Shown: one piece after another, positions 8,652-17,338 of the stretch
How positions within the stretch are numbered: position 1 is the stretch's first letter
Layout: each line of letters begins with the position of its first letter
Assembly: GCA_963761735.1 (NCBI GenBank)
Contig: CAVXHQ010000001.1
Span: 496,001 to 560,000, forward strand
Length of the DNA: 64,000 nucleotides
Direction: 5' to 3'
Source of the DNA: CAVXHQ01 sp963761735
GTDB lineage: Bacteria > Pseudomonadota > Alphaproteobacteria > Rhodobacterales > Rhodobacteraceae
Program-made: the position numbers and the translations under genes
Notes under the pieces: generated by a model
Seen by the model: the letters and a program-made list of their open reading frames with translations, nothing else
What the model was told of the DNA's origin: nothing
The model's database searches: none

Positions 8652-9470
8652 TCAGTATCCCTTCAACGGTTCTGCGGCGGCGACAATTCTGCCCGGCGCC
8701 ATCAGTGCGCGGGCGCGCGAAACAGTCGTCTGCGCCGCACCTGCCAGCAGGCGCACATCGTTGGACAGCGTCACCATCTCAAAGCCCCATCCGAGCGCCT
8801 TTGCGGCGTATTCCGGCGTGCCACAGTGAATGCAGGCGCGTATTCCCGCGTCCGCCGCCGCCGTCCTGATGCGGTGAATGGCGTCGAGCATCACCGGTTC
8901 TTCGCGGTCGAACCCGGGCGGCAAGACACCGTTTGCGATCCCCAGCGTCAGATCGGCGGGGCCGATATAGACGCCGTCGAGACCCGGGGTGGCGACGATG
9001 GCATCGAGGTTGTCCATCGCCTGCGCCGTCTCGATCATCGCGAGGCACAGGATTTCGCCATTCGCCTGCGCCGCGTATCCCGGTCCGGCCGAGAAATTCG
9101 CCCGCGTCGGCCCGAAACTGCGCTGCCCCAGCGGCGGATAGCGCATGTAACTGACCAGCCGCGCGGCGTCCTCGGCAGTGTTCACCATCGGGCAGATGAT
9201 GCCATAGGCGCCCGCATCCAGCGCCTTCATGATGACGCCGGGTTCCAGCCACGGCACCCGCACCATCGGCACCACGCCGGAGGCACGCATCGCCTGCAAC
9301 ATGCCCAGCGTGCCCTCATAGCCGACGGCCCCGTGCTGCATGTCGACGGTGACGCTGTCATATCCCTGCTCGGCCATGATCTCGGCCACGAAGGGCGCAT
9401 TGATCGACAGCCAGCCGTTCAGCGTGCCTTGCCCGGCCTGCCATTTTGCCTTCAGTTCGTTACCGATCAT
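8652..9470 (-). CDS. HpcH/HpaI-type class II aldolase
   Basis: A 272-residue TIM-barrel aldolase of the HpcH/HpaI/GarL family. Visible signatures are VTVDMQHGAVGYE, VPMVRVPW with the catalytic Arg, AMIETAQAMDN with the metal-binding Glu and YIGPADLTLGIAN with the metal-binding Asp. These enzymes cleave 2-keto-3-deoxy acids into pyruvate and an aldehyde. ATG 9470 is preferred, since GAGGAG is 7 nt upstream and the TTG at 9485 would include it. The gene is between an aldehyde dehydrogenase and a hydroxyacid dehydrogenase in a tight operon, a set that could process the semialdehyde product of such a cleavage. Confidence 0.88.
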   Translation of the reverse strand: MIGNELKAKWQAGQGTLNGWLSINAPFVAEIMAEQGYDSVTVDMQHGAVGYEGTLGMLQAMRASGVVPMVRVPWLEPGVIMKALDAGAYGIICPMVNTAEDAARLVSYMRYPPLGQRSFGPTRANFSAGPGYAAQANGEILCLAMIETAQAMDNLDAIVATPGLDGVYIGPADLTLGIANGVLPPGFDREEPVMLDAIHRIRTAAADAGIRACIHCGTPEYAAKALGWGFEMVTLSNDVRLLAGAAQTTVSRARALMAPGRIVAAAEPLKGY

Positions 9471-9481
9471 CGCATCGCTCC

Positions 9482-10918
9482 TCAAAACACCAGTTGCGAC
9501 AGCTTTGTGTCGAGGTATTCGGCGATGCCTTCCGGCCCGCCCTCGCGGCCCATGCCCGAGTATTTGGTGCCGCCGAACGGTGCCTCGGCGGCGGCCAGCG
9601 CAAAGCTGTTGATGCCGACCATCCCGGCCTTCAGGCCCCTGGCGACACGGCGCGCGCGGGCCGGATCGTTGGTAAAGGCATAGGCCGAAAGGCCCATGTC
9701 GCCGGCGTTTGCACGCGCCATCACCTCGGCCTCATCGGTAAACGATGCAATGGCCGCGATGGGGCCGAAGTTTTCCTGCGCCATGACGCCCATGTCGTCG
9801 GTGACGCCTGTCAGCACCGTCGGTTCATAAAAGAACCCGTCGTCCATCCCGTCCGGCACCTTGCCGCCCGCGACGCAAGTGGCCCCCGCCGCCACGGCAT
9901 CGGTGACGATCTGCGCGATCTCGTCGCGTCTGCCACCATTGATCAGCGGCCCCATCTGAACGTCCGGGTCCAGACCGTCGCCGAGTTTCAGCGCCCCGGC
10001 CCGGGAAACGAACCCCTCGACGAACGCGTCGTGCAGGCTTTCGTGGATATAGAACCGGTCGGCGGTGACGCAGACCTGCCCCGCGTTGGCGTATTTCGTG
10101 GCGACCGAGGCGGTCAGCGCCGCCTCCAGACCGGCGTCGTCGAACACGATGAACGGCGCGTTGCCGCCCAGTTCCATCGACACCTTCTTCATGGTCTCCG
10201 CCGCGTCCCGGATCATCTGCTGGCCGACGCGGGTGGACCCGGTGAGCGACACCTTGCGCACCGCCGGGGACGCCATGACAGGCGTGTAGGTCTGATCCGT
10301 CGGGCCGGTGACAAGGGCGATGGACCCCGCCGGAAACCCGGCGCGGCGCAGGCAGTCGACGATGACCATCGCCACGCCGGGCGTCTGCGACGAGGGGCGC
10401 AGGATCACCGGGCACCCGGCGGCGAGCGCCGGGGCCATCTTGCGCGCAGGCAGGGCGGCGGGAAAATTCCAGGCGGTAAAGGCGGCAACGATGCCGACCG
10501 GCTCGTGCGTCACCTCGAACTGTCCGCCGGGCACGCGGGCGGGCACGATCCTGCCACAGATGCGGCGCGCCTCTTCGGCGTACCAGCGGAATTGCTCGGT
10601 CGCCAATACCCACTCCCGCCCCGCCTGCGCGATCGGCTTGCCGGTCTCGAGCGCGATCATATGCGCGCCCTCGTCGGTCCGCGCCGCCATTTCGTCGGCG
10701 GCGCGGTGCAATCTGTCGGCCCGCTCCCATCCGGACATCGCGGCGAGCGTCGGGGCTGCGCGTGTCGCGGCGCCGATGGCCGCGTGGGTGTCCGCCGTCG
10801 TGGCGGCAGGGATGGTGGCGATGGGCTGGCCCGTGACCGGGCTGACGACCGTCAGGTCGGCGTTGCCGCCGGTCCATGCGCCGTCGATGAACAAGCCGTA
10901 TCCGTCGTGAACGCTCAT
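9482..10918 (-). CDS. NAD(P)-dependent aldehyde dehydrogenase (succinate-semialdehyde dehydrogenase-like)
   Basis: A 478-residue ALDH-superfamily enzyme of standard length. It shows the cofactor motif TAWNFPAALPARKMAPALAAG (residues about 147-167), the catalytic Glu in MELGGNAPF and the nucleophilic Cys in NAGQVCVTADRF. The closest pattern is GabD-like, not MmsA/IolA, because no CoA-binding hallmark of methylmalonate-semialdehyde dehydrogenase is recognised. It starts by ATGA overlap with the end of the iolG-like gene and is followed closely by the aldolase. It probably oxidises a semialdehyde formed in cyclitol breakdown; the substrate is inferred. Confidence 0.9.
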   Translation of the reverse strand: MSVHDGYGLFIDGAWTGGNADLTVVSPVTGQPIATIPAATTADTHAAIGAATRAAPTLAAMSGWERADRLHRAADEMAARTDEGAHMIALETGKPIAQAGREWVLATEQFRWYAEEARRICGRIVPARVPGGQFEVTHEPVGIVAAFTAWNFPAALPARKMAPALAAGCPVILRPSSQTPGVAMVIVDCLRRAGFPAGSIALVTGPTDQTYTPVMASPAVRKVSLTGSTRVGQQMIRDAAETMKKVSMELGGNAPFIVFDDAGLEAALTASVATKYANAGQVCVTADRFYIHESLHDAFVEGFVSRAGALKLGDGLDPDVQMGPLINGGRRDEIAQIVTDAVAAGATCVAGGKVPDGMDDGFFYEPTVLTGVTDDMGVMAQENFGPIAAIASFTDEAEVMARANAGDMGLSAYAFTNDPARARRVARGLKAGMVGINSFALAAAEAPFGGTKYSGMGREGGPEGIAEYLDTKLSQLVF

Positions 10919-11925
10919 GACGCAATCTCCGAAACCTGAACCAGACGGCCCTCTTTCAGTGATTTATAGGCCGCCTCCGCGAGGATCAGCGCGCGGCGCC
11001 CGTCCTCGAAACCCGCCTGCGGGGCCGTGCCCTGTTCCACCGCGTCGACGAACATGTCGATGCAGGCGTTGAACGCTTCTTGGTATCGTTCAAGGAAGAA
11101 CAACTGGTACTGCGCGCCGACCTCGACCTGGGTGGCGCTGAATTTGCGCATCTCGTGCGGTTTGCGGTTGTCGGAAATCACCATGCCGGCGCTGCCCATC
11201 AGTTCGACCCGCTGGTCGTATCCATAGACGGCGGTGCGCGAATTGTTGATGTGGCACTGTTTGCCGCTGGCGGTGCGCAGGATGATCATCGCGCTGTCGA
11301 TCTCGTCGAGTTCCTTACCCAGCGCAGGGTCGATCAGGGCGCCGGCGATGGCGAACACCTCCACCGGCTCTTCGCCCAGCATGAAGCGCGCCAGGTCGAA
11401 ATCGTGGATCGTCATGTCGCGGAACAGCCCGCCTGCCGCCTCGAGATAGGCGCGCGGCGGGATCTCGGGGTCGCGCGAGGTGATGATGACCTGATGCAGA
11501 TCGCCGATTTCGCCGTCCAGCATCGCCTGCCGCGCCGCCCTGTGACCGGGATCGAACCGGCGGTTGAAGCCGAGCTGGATCGGCACGGTGGAGCCCGCGA
11601 TCTTTGCGGCGCAGGCGTCGACGCGCGCCAGATCGAGGTCGATCGGCTTTTCGCACAGCACCGCCTTGCCTGCCGCAACAGCCAGTTCGATGTACTCGGC
11701 GTGGGTGGGCGTCGCGGTGGCAATCAGCACGGCGTCGACGGCGTCGCTTGCGAACACCTCATCGGCGCTGACGGCGATATGGGCGCCGGTCGCGGCGGCG
11801 GCGGCCTGCGCGGCGGGCGGGTGCACATCATACACCATCGCCAGCGTCGTTCGCGGATGCCGGGCGATATTGCCCGCATGCATCTGTCCGATCCGCCCAC
11901 ATCCCAATACGGCCACACGCAACAT
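10915..11925 (-). CDS. iolG: Gfo/Idh/MocA oxidoreductase, probable inositol 2-dehydrogenase
   Basis: A 336-residue dehydrogenase with the N-terminal Rossmann motif VLGCGRIGQMHAGN, the EKP motif (VLCEKPIDLD) and the conserved FNRRFDP plus MTIHDFDLARFMLG segment that carries the catalytic Asp/His region. These are features of myo-inositol 2-dehydrogenases. ATG 11925 is chosen because AGGAGG is 5 nt upstream; an extension to 12000 has no such support. It would oxidise myo-inositol (or a relative such as scyllo-inositol) to an inosose with NAD. It is divergently transcribed from iolD across a promoter region with twin operator-like repeats, and it leads a four-gene operon. Confidence 0.85.
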   Translation of the reverse strand: MLRVAVLGCGRIGQMHAGNIARHPRTTLAMVYDVHPPAAQAAAAATGAHIAVSADEVFASDAVDAVLIATATPTHAEYIELAVAAGKAVLCEKPIDLDLARVDACAAKIAGSTVPIQLGFNRRFDPGHRAARQAMLDGEIGDLHQVIITSRDPEIPPRAYLEAAGGLFRDMTIHDFDLARFMLGEEPVEVFAIAGALIDPALGKELDEIDSAMIILRTASGKQCHINNSRTAVYGYDQRVELMGSAGMVISDNRKPHEMRKFSATQVEVGAQYQLFFLERYQEAFNACIDMFVDAVEQGTAPQAGFEDGRRALILAEAAYKSLKEGRLVQVSEIAS

Positions 11926-11940
11926 ATCGTCCTCCTGATG

Positions 11941-11976
11941 CACTTGTGCAATTTTTCGGTCACTTGTGCAATTTAT
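11941..11976. promoter_or_regulatory. Twin direct repeats in the iolG/iolD divergent promoter
   Basis: CACTTGTGCAATTT occurs at 11941-11954 and again at 11961-11974, exactly 20 bp apart, two helical turns. The first copy continues as TGCAATTTTT, the word also found in the inverted repeat before the importer operon. The 116-bp intergenic region serves both iolG (minus) and iolD (plus). The repeats begin 16 bp before the iolG start codon, fitting repression of at least that arm. Confidence 0.6.
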
Positions 11977-12041
11977 GTTGCAGGACTGAAAATTTGTCAA
12001 TATAAATTCTGAAACAGTTCTGCGATCCGAGGGAGGATACG

Positions 12042-13889
12042 ATGTCCGATACCATCAGGCTGACCGTGGCTCAGGCCGTCGTCCGCTATCTGTGCAACCA
12101 GTTCACGCAAATCGACGGCGCGCGCGTGCCCTTGTTTGCAGGCGTGTTCGGCATCTTCGGCCACGGCAACGTCACCTGCCTGTCAGAGGCACTGGAAACC
12201 GTGCAGGACGTGCTGCCCACCTGGCGCGGCCAGAACGAGCAATCCATGGCACTGGCCGCGGTCGGCTTTGCCAAGGCAAAGAAGCGGCGTCAGATCATGG
12301 TGGCGCTCTCGTCCATCGGGCCGGGAGCGACGAACATGGTGACGGCGGCGGGCACCGCCCACGCCAACCGCCTGCCGGTCTTGTTGCTGGCGGGCGATAC
12401 CTTTGCCAGCCGGGTGCCGGATCCGGTGCTGCAACAGGTCGAGCATTTCAACGATCCGACGATCACGGTGAATGACGCCTTCAAATCCGTAACCCGGTAC
12501 TGGGACAGGATCACCCGGCCCGAACAGATCGTGCAGTCGTTCCCGCAGGCCATTGCCGCGATGCTCGACCCGGCCGATTGCGGGCCTGCGTTCATCGGTC
12601 TGGCGCAGGACACCCAGGAAATCGCCTACGACTATCCAACGGCGTTTTTCGAGCCGACCGTCTGGACGATCCCGCGTCCCCGCGCCGACCGGCGCCGCAT
12701 CGCCGAGGCAGTGGACCTGTTGAAAACCGCGAAAAAGCCACTGATCGTCTCCGGCGGCGGCACCCGTTATTCCGGGGCGGGCGATGCACTTGGCACTTTC
12801 GCACTGGCCCGGGGCATCCCGGTGGTGGAAACCATCGCCGGTAAGGGCGCGCTTACCCACAACGATCCGGTCCACGCCGGGCCCATCGGCATCGTCGGAT
12901 CCACCTCCGCCAACGCGCTGGCGGCGCAGGCGGACGTGATCGTCGCCATCGGCACCCGGTTGCAGGATTTCACCACCGGGTCGTGGACGACATTCGGGCG
13001 GGATGCAAAGTTCATCAGCGTCAACACCGCCCGCTTCGATGCCGTGAAACACCGCGCGCTTGCCGTGGTGGGCGACGCGCTGGAAACCATCGGGGAGATC
13101 GACGCAGAGCTCGGCGACTGGACCGCGCCGCAGAGCCACCTGTCCGACGCGCAAAACCTGTTTGCGGACTGGAACACGTTGCTCGACGAACATCAGGCGC
13201 CGACCAACGCCGCCGTTCCCAGCTATGCGCAGGTCGTCCACGCGATCAACGCCTCGGCCAGGCCCGACGACACGCTGGTCGCCGCGGCCGGCGGTACGCC
13301 CGGCGAGGTGACGAAAGGCTGGCGGGTGAAAAACCCCGACACCTTCGACTGCGAGTTCGGATTTTCCTGCATGGGCTATGAACTTGCCGCGGGCTGGGGC
13401 CACGCGATGGCCAAGGACGGCCATGGCACCCCCATCGTGATGCTGGGCGACGGAACCTATATGATGATGAACTCCGACATCTATTCCAGCGTGTTGTCGG
13501 GCCACAAAATGATCGTCGTGGTCTGCGACAACGGCGGTTATGCCGTCATCAACCGGCTGCAACAGTTCAAGGGCGTTCCGGGGTTCAACAACCTGCTGGC
13601 GGACAGCCGCGTCAAGGACCCGTTCCCCGTCGATTTCGCCAAACACGCGGCGTCGATGGGCGCATTGTCGCGGCATTGCGACAGCCTCGCAGACCTTGCC
13701 ACCGCCCTCGACTGGGCGCAAACCACGGACAGGACGACCGTGCTGTCGATCGTCACCGACGCCCACGCCTGGGTGCCGGGCGATGCGGACTGGGACGTCG
13801 GCGTGCCCGAGGTCAGCGACCGTCCGGCAGTGCAGGAGGCGCGGCAAAGCCAACTGGCGATCCGCGCGAAACAACGTGTAGGGGTCTGA
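12042..13889 (+). CDS. iolD: 3D-(3,5/4)-trihydroxycyclohexane-1,2-dione acylhydrolase (decyclizing)
   Basis: A 615-residue thiamine-diphosphate enzyme of the acetolactate-synthase fold. The activating Glu is at about 66 in RGQNEQSMAL and the TPP/Mg motif GDG...N begins near residue 469 (LGDGTYMMMNSD followed by CDNGG). Residues FGIFGHGNVTCL and FNNLLADSRV are characteristic of IolD. The enzyme hydrolytically opens the cyclohexanedione ring to 5-deoxy-glucuronate. GGGAGG is placed 6 nt before the ATG. It is the first gene of the plus-strand arm, followed at 3 nt by iolE. Confidence 0.95.
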   Translation: MSDTIRLTVAQAVVRYLCNQFTQIDGARVPLFAGVFGIFGHGNVTCLSEALETVQDVLPTWRGQNEQSMALAAVGFAKAKKRRQIMVALSSIGPGATNMVTAAGTAHANRLPVLLLAGDTFASRVPDPVLQQVEHFNDPTITVNDAFKSVTRYWDRITRPEQIVQSFPQAIAAMLDPADCGPAFIGLAQDTQEIAYDYPTAFFEPTVWTIPRPRADRRRIAEAVDLLKTAKKPLIVSGGGTRYSGAGDALGTFALARGIPVVETIAGKGALTHNDPVHAGPIGIVGSTSANALAAQADVIVAIGTRLQDFTTGSWTTFGRDAKFISVNTARFDAVKHRALAVVGDALETIGEIDAELGDWTAPQSHLSDAQNLFADWNTLLDEHQAPTNAAVPSYAQVVHAINASARPDDTLVAAAGGTPGEVTKGWRVKNPDTFDCEFGFSCMGYELAAGWGHAMAKDGHGTPIVMLGDGTYMMMNSDIYSSVLSGHKMIVVVCDNGGYAVINRLQQFKGVPGFNNLLADSRVKDPFPVDFAKHAASMGALSRHCDSLADLATALDWAQTTDRTTVLSIVTDAHAWVPGDADWDVGVPEVSDRPAVQEARQSQLAIRAKQRVGV

Positions 13890-13892
13890 AAT

Positions 13893-14795
13893 ATGCTGAA
13901 AGCGAAACTGGGCATCGCGCCGATTGCATGGTGGAACGACGATCTGCCGGAACTGAGCGACGATGTCACCCTTGACGACTGCATGTCGCAGGCGCGGGAC
14001 GCCGGGTTCACCGGCATGGAAACCGGGCGCCGGTTTCCGATGAACGCGGAACAGTTGCAGCCGGTTCTGGACGCCCACGGCATGGGCGTTTGCGGCGGCT
14101 GGTTTTCGGGGCTGTTGCTGGACGGCGAAATCGAGGCGGAAAAGGACCGGATCGGCGCGCAGATGGACCTGTTCAAGGCCGTGGGCGCGCCCTGCATCGT
14201 CTACGGCGAGACGGCACGGTCGATCCAGGGCGATATTTCAAGGCCTTTGGCGTCAAAGCCGGTGTTGGACGACGCGCAGATGGCCACCTATGGACGCAAG
14301 ATGACAGCCTTTGCCGAATGGTGCGCCGATCGGGACATGCCGATTTCCTACCATCACCACATGGCCGCCGTGATCGAGACCGAACCGGAACTCGACCGGT
14401 TCATGGCCGCGACCGGGGACGCCGTAAAGCTGCTCTACGACACCGGGCATCTGGCCTTTGCGGGGGGCGACATCCTGCGCGCCATCGACACCCATCACGC
14501 CCGCATCAGCCATGTCCACACCAAGGACGTGCGCATGGACGTGGTGAACGCGCTGGACCGGTCGTCGGAAAGCTTTCTCGACGCGGTCATCAAAGGCGCC
14601 TTTACCGTGCCGGGCGACGGATCGCTGGATTTCGCCCGCGTCGCCACGGCGCTGGCCGGGCACGGATACGAGGGCTGGTTCGTCGTCGAGGCGGAACAGG
14701 ACCCCAGGGCCAATCCGCCGCGCGAAATGGCAAAGGTCGGTCGGGCGGAACTCACCCGCGTGCTGACCGCCGCCGGATATGAAATCGAAGGATAG
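13893..14795 (+). CDS. iolE: myo-Inosose-2 dehydratase
   Basis: A 300-residue AP-endonuclease-2-like TIM barrel with the IolE signature at the N-terminus (LGIAPIAWWNDDLPEL) and metal ligands in ISYHHHM, YDTGHLAFAGGD and SHVHTKDVR. It dehydrates scyllo-inosose to the diketone that IolD opens. The gene starts 3 nt after iolD and ends 3 nt before the SDR gene, so the three are co-transcribed. Confidence 0.93.
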   Translation: MLKAKLGIAPIAWWNDDLPELSDDVTLDDCMSQARDAGFTGMETGRRFPMNAEQLQPVLDAHGMGVCGGWFSGLLLDGEIEAEKDRIGAQMDLFKAVGAPCIVYGETARSIQGDISRPLASKPVLDDAQMATYGRKMTAFAEWCADRDMPISYHHHMAAVIETEPELDRFMAATGDAVKLLYDTGHLAFAGGDILRAIDTHHARISHVHTKDVRMDVVNALDRSSESFLDAVIKGAFTVPGDGSLDFARVATALAGHGYEGWFVVEAEQDPRANPPREMAKVGRAELTRVLTAAGYEIEG

Positions 14796-14798
14796 GGC

Positions 14799-15638
14799 AT
14801 GAACAGGATCGACGGAAAAATCGCAGTCGTTACCGGCGGCACACAAGGATTGGGCGCCGCCATCGCGCGGCGTCTGGCCGAGGCCGGTGCGGCAGGTATC
14901 GTCACCTGCGGGCGGGGCGAGGATAAAGGGCGCGCGGTGGCGCACAAGATCGAGGCGGACACTGGCTGCAAGGTTCATTTCGTCACCGCCGATCTGGGCG
15001 TTGTGGCAGACTGCCGCGCCGTTGTTCAGGCCGCGGACGATACCTTCGGCCGTGTCGATATCCTCGTGAACGCGGCGGGCATCACCGACCGGGGCGATAT
15101 TCTGAGCACGGACGAGGCGGCCTTCGACAAGATGTTCGCGGTGAACACGCGCGGCCCTTTCTTTTTGATGCAGGAGGCGATCCGCCGAATGGTTCGGGAC
15201 GGCACCGAAGGCGCCATCGTCAACATCGGCTCGACCTCGGCGCTTGCCGGGCAGCCCTTCATCTCGACCTATTGCGCCTCGAAAGGCGCGCTGGCCACGT
15301 TCACCCGCAACACCGCCTTTGCCGTGATGCGCAACCGGATCCGGGTCAATCAGCTCAACATCGGCTGGATGGCGTCGGACGGTGAGGACAGGGTGCAGCG
15401 CGAGTATCATGGCGCGGAGGCAGACTGGCTGGAAAAGGCTGCCGCCGAGCAGCCGTTCGGGCGGCTGATCGCCCCCGAAGAAGTTGCGCGGGCGGTAAAC
15501 TATCTGGTGTCGCCGGATGCCGGTCTGATGACCGGCTCGGTCGTCAATTTCGACCAGTCGGTCTGGGGTGCCTACCAGTTCGCACCGCCGCCGCCGGGCG
15601 ATGCCATGACGCTGGCCAGTAAGGTGACGCGCCCCTGA
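14799..15638 (+). CDS. Short-chain dehydrogenase/reductase in the inositol cluster
   Basis: A 279-residue classical SDR: cofactor motif TGGTQGLGAAIA, NAAG, the catalytic Ser in NIGSTSALAG and Tyr/Lys in YCASKGA. The C-terminal segment (TGSVVNFDQSVWGAYQFAPPPP) is the form seen in cyclitol-cluster SDRs. It probably oxidises or epimerises an inositol isomer or an inosose, complementing IolG; the substrate is not read from sequence. Its last codons lie inside a 17-bp inverted repeat shared with the convergent RpiR gene, giving both proteins the tail VTRP. Confidence 0.85.
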   Translation: MNRIDGKIAVVTGGTQGLGAAIARRLAEAGAAGIVTCGRGEDKGRAVAHKIEADTGCKVHFVTADLGVVADCRAVVQAADDTFGRVDILVNAAGITDRGDILSTDEAAFDKMFAVNTRGPFFLMQEAIRRMVRDGTEGAIVNIGSTSALAGQPFISTYCASKGALATFTRNTAFAVMRNRIRVNQLNIGWMASDGEDRVQREYHGAEADWLEKAAAEQPFGRLIAPEEVARAVNYLVSPDAGLMTGSVVNFDQSVWGAYQFAPPPPGDAMTLASKVTRP

Positions 15639-15683
15639 CCGCCCCTGACCGCGCCTGAAGGACACCGTCAGGGGCGCGTCACC
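15623..15683. terminator. Bidirectional 17-bp inverted repeat spanning two convergent stop codons
   Basis: GGTGACGCGCCCCTGAC (15623-15639) and its exact reverse complement (15667-15683) form a 17-bp stem around a 27-nt loop. The left arm encodes the last residues of the SDR, the right arm the last residues of the RpiR protein read from the other strand. No U-tract is present, so it could act as a GC-rich terminator or as an RNA 3'-end stabiliser. Confidence 0.6.
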
Positions 15684-16549
15684 ACCGGGATTTTCGGTCG
15701 TGCCCCGTCGTCGTCCGTCAGGCGCGCCGCAAGGCCGATCATAAGCGCCTGCGCCAGACAGATCGGCGCGGCCAGCGACCGCGAAAACTCGGTTTCGCGC
15801 TCTGGCACCGCAAAGGCCACCGTCGCGTTCTTTCCCAAGGGGGACAGCGTCGTATCGGTGATGCCGATGATCGGCACCCGGCGGCGCGACAGGTCCTCGA
15901 CGACGTTCACGACCTCTTTGGCATAGTACCGGAACGACACGGCGATCACCGCGTCCGCCGGTGTCGCGATATTTGCCATATGCGTCGCAAGCCCGCCCGA
16001 CGGATCGAGCAACACGGTGCGCCGTCCCAGCATCGTCAGCATGTAACGCATGAGACCGACGATCGGCTCGGATCGCAGCTGACCGATCAGATAGATCGTC
16101 TCGGCTGCCGCCAGCAGGCCGATCGCCTCCTGCAGCTGGTCGTCCTCGACGTCGATCAGCAATCGTTCGAGGGATGCCAGATCGTTCGCCACCAGATCGA
16201 CGAGATGCGCCTTGAGGCCCTTGGCCTCTGCCTGCCCGAGGCCCGATTTCATTTGTTGCGCGCGCGCCTCGAAACCCGGCGCCGCCGTGGTCAGACGCTG
16301 GCGAAACACCTGTTGCAGCGATTTGAAGCCCTTGAAGCCGAAATGCTGCGCAAAGCGCACGAAACTCGAGGCGTGGATACCCTGCGCCTCGGCGATCCCG
16401 TTTACCGCATTCATCGCAACGTCGTTCGGGTTCTGGGTCACATAGACGGCGATCTGCTGGTTGGTCTTGCTCAGATCGTCATAGTCTTCGTGGATGCGCG
16501 CAATCAGATCCTCGAAGCTGGCCGGCGGCGATGGCGGTATCTTCGGCAT
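15668..16549 (-). CDS. RpiR-family regulator, probable repressor of the inositol cluster
   Basis: A 293-residue protein with an N-terminal RpiR helix-turn-helix (residues about 10-85, including NAVNGIAEAQGIHASSFVRFAQHFGFKG, described here by position) and a C-terminal SIS sugar-isomerase domain (IYLIGQLRSEPIVGLMRYML; VIAVSFRYYAKEVVNVVEDL) that normally senses phosphosugars or cyclitol intermediates. ATG 16549 is used; an extension to 16612 has no ribosome site. RpiR proteins control inositol catabolism in several alphaproteobacteria. The repeated TGCAATTTTT words in both internal promoter regions are the likely sites. Confidence 0.88.
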   Translation of the reverse strand: MPKIPPSPPASFEDLIARIHEDYDDLSKTNQQIAVYVTQNPNDVAMNAVNGIAEAQGIHASSFVRFAQHFGFKGFKSLQQVFRQRLTTAAPGFEARAQQMKSGLGQAEAKGLKAHLVDLVANDLASLERLLIDVEDDQLQEAIGLLAAAETIYLIGQLRSEPIVGLMRYMLTMLGRRTVLLDPSGGLATHMANIATPADAVIAVSFRYYAKEVVNVVEDLSRRRVPIIGITDTTLSPLGKNATVAFAVPERETEFSRSLAAPICLAQALMIGLAARLTDDDGARPKIPVVTRP

Positions 16550-16838
16550 GCGTATCTCTCTGTTACATATGCCAATATCGTATTGCTGCGCCCCCGGACT
16601 TGCAACGTTCATTGCGAAATGTCGGCTGCGTCGGCAGATTACGCGGCGGTATGCAAAAATGTTGCGCTTGGCCCCCCCGCATCACCCCGACTGCCGTGCC
16701 GCCCGCAGGACTGCACAATCGACCGATGTTGCAGAGTTAAATCGACGAAATCCGGGAACGATCACCTCGCGCGGACCTGCGCATGCGTCGGGGAAAAACC
16801 CCAATAATCTTGCAACGAATTGAATTAAAATGAAAAAT

Positions 16839-16913
16839 TGGTGGGTGATGAGGGACTTGAACCCCCGACATCTTCGATGTGAACGAAGCGCTCTACCACT
16901 GAGCTAATCACCC
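16839..16913 (-). tRNA. tRNA-Val (anticodon CAC)
   Basis: The minus strand folds as a full cloverleaf: acceptor GGGTGAT pairs with ATCACCC, D-arm TAGCTCAGTGGTAGAGC, anticodon stem CTTCG/CGAAG enclosing the loop TTCACAT with anticodon CAC, and T-arm with GGTTCAAGTCC. The 3' CCA is encoded (16839-16841). CAC reads the valine codon GUG. Confidence 0.95.
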
Positions 16914-17005
16914 TGTCGCGGGTGAAATAGCGTGGCATGTCCGGCGGTGCAAGTCCTGCGCTGCGCAAACCGACGACGAGCCGTCAGGGCCCCCACCCTG
17001 CCCGA

Positions 17006-17338
17006 TCAGACCTCGGTCTTGGCCTGACGCACTTTGACGGTAAAGACCCGCGCCTTGTGGTTCGTGGTATCGCGCTTGACCATGACCTTGCCCAGCGGCG
17101 GCACATTGAGATCCTCACCGTTGGCGAGGGCGGCCCCGAGGACCGAGAGGGTCGCCTCGGCGATGGATTTGACGTCGGTTTTCCTGGCACCCGTCCGCTC
17201 CATCACCCGCGCGACCAGTTCGCGCATTTTCAGCTGGACCCGGATGTCTTGCACCTGTGGGGTCGGTGCCGGGCCCGCGTCTCTGTCCACATCCGTGGTG
17301 TCGACCGTGATGCCGGTCCTGGGAGAGCGTATGGCCAT
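17006..17338 (-). CDS. HU-like DNA-binding protein
   Basis: A 110-residue basic protein. After a variable Asp/Pro-rich head (MAIRSPRTGITVDTTDVD), residues 43-110 follow the HU/IHF fold: LVARVMERTGARKTDVKSIAEATLSVLG, then NVPPLGKVMVKR, the position of the DNA-binding arm. The proline-arm motif is weak, as in other rhodobacterial HU-like proteins. ATG 17338 is selected since AAGGA lies 5 nt before it. It stands alone between the tRNA and lon. Role: nucleoid structure or regulatory bending, inferred. Confidence 0.75.
   Translation of the reverse strand: MAIRSPRTGITVDTTDVDRDAGPAPTPQVQDIRVQLKMRELVARVMERTGARKTDVKSIAEATLSVLGAALANGEDLNVPPLGKVMVKRDTTNHKARVFTVKVRQAKTEV

Noticed and set aside
12183..14078. 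Long minus-strand frame across iolD and iolE
   Set aside because: It is the antisense shadow of two well-supported genes in GC-rich DNA; its translation shows no domain and is rich in Arg, His and Gly.
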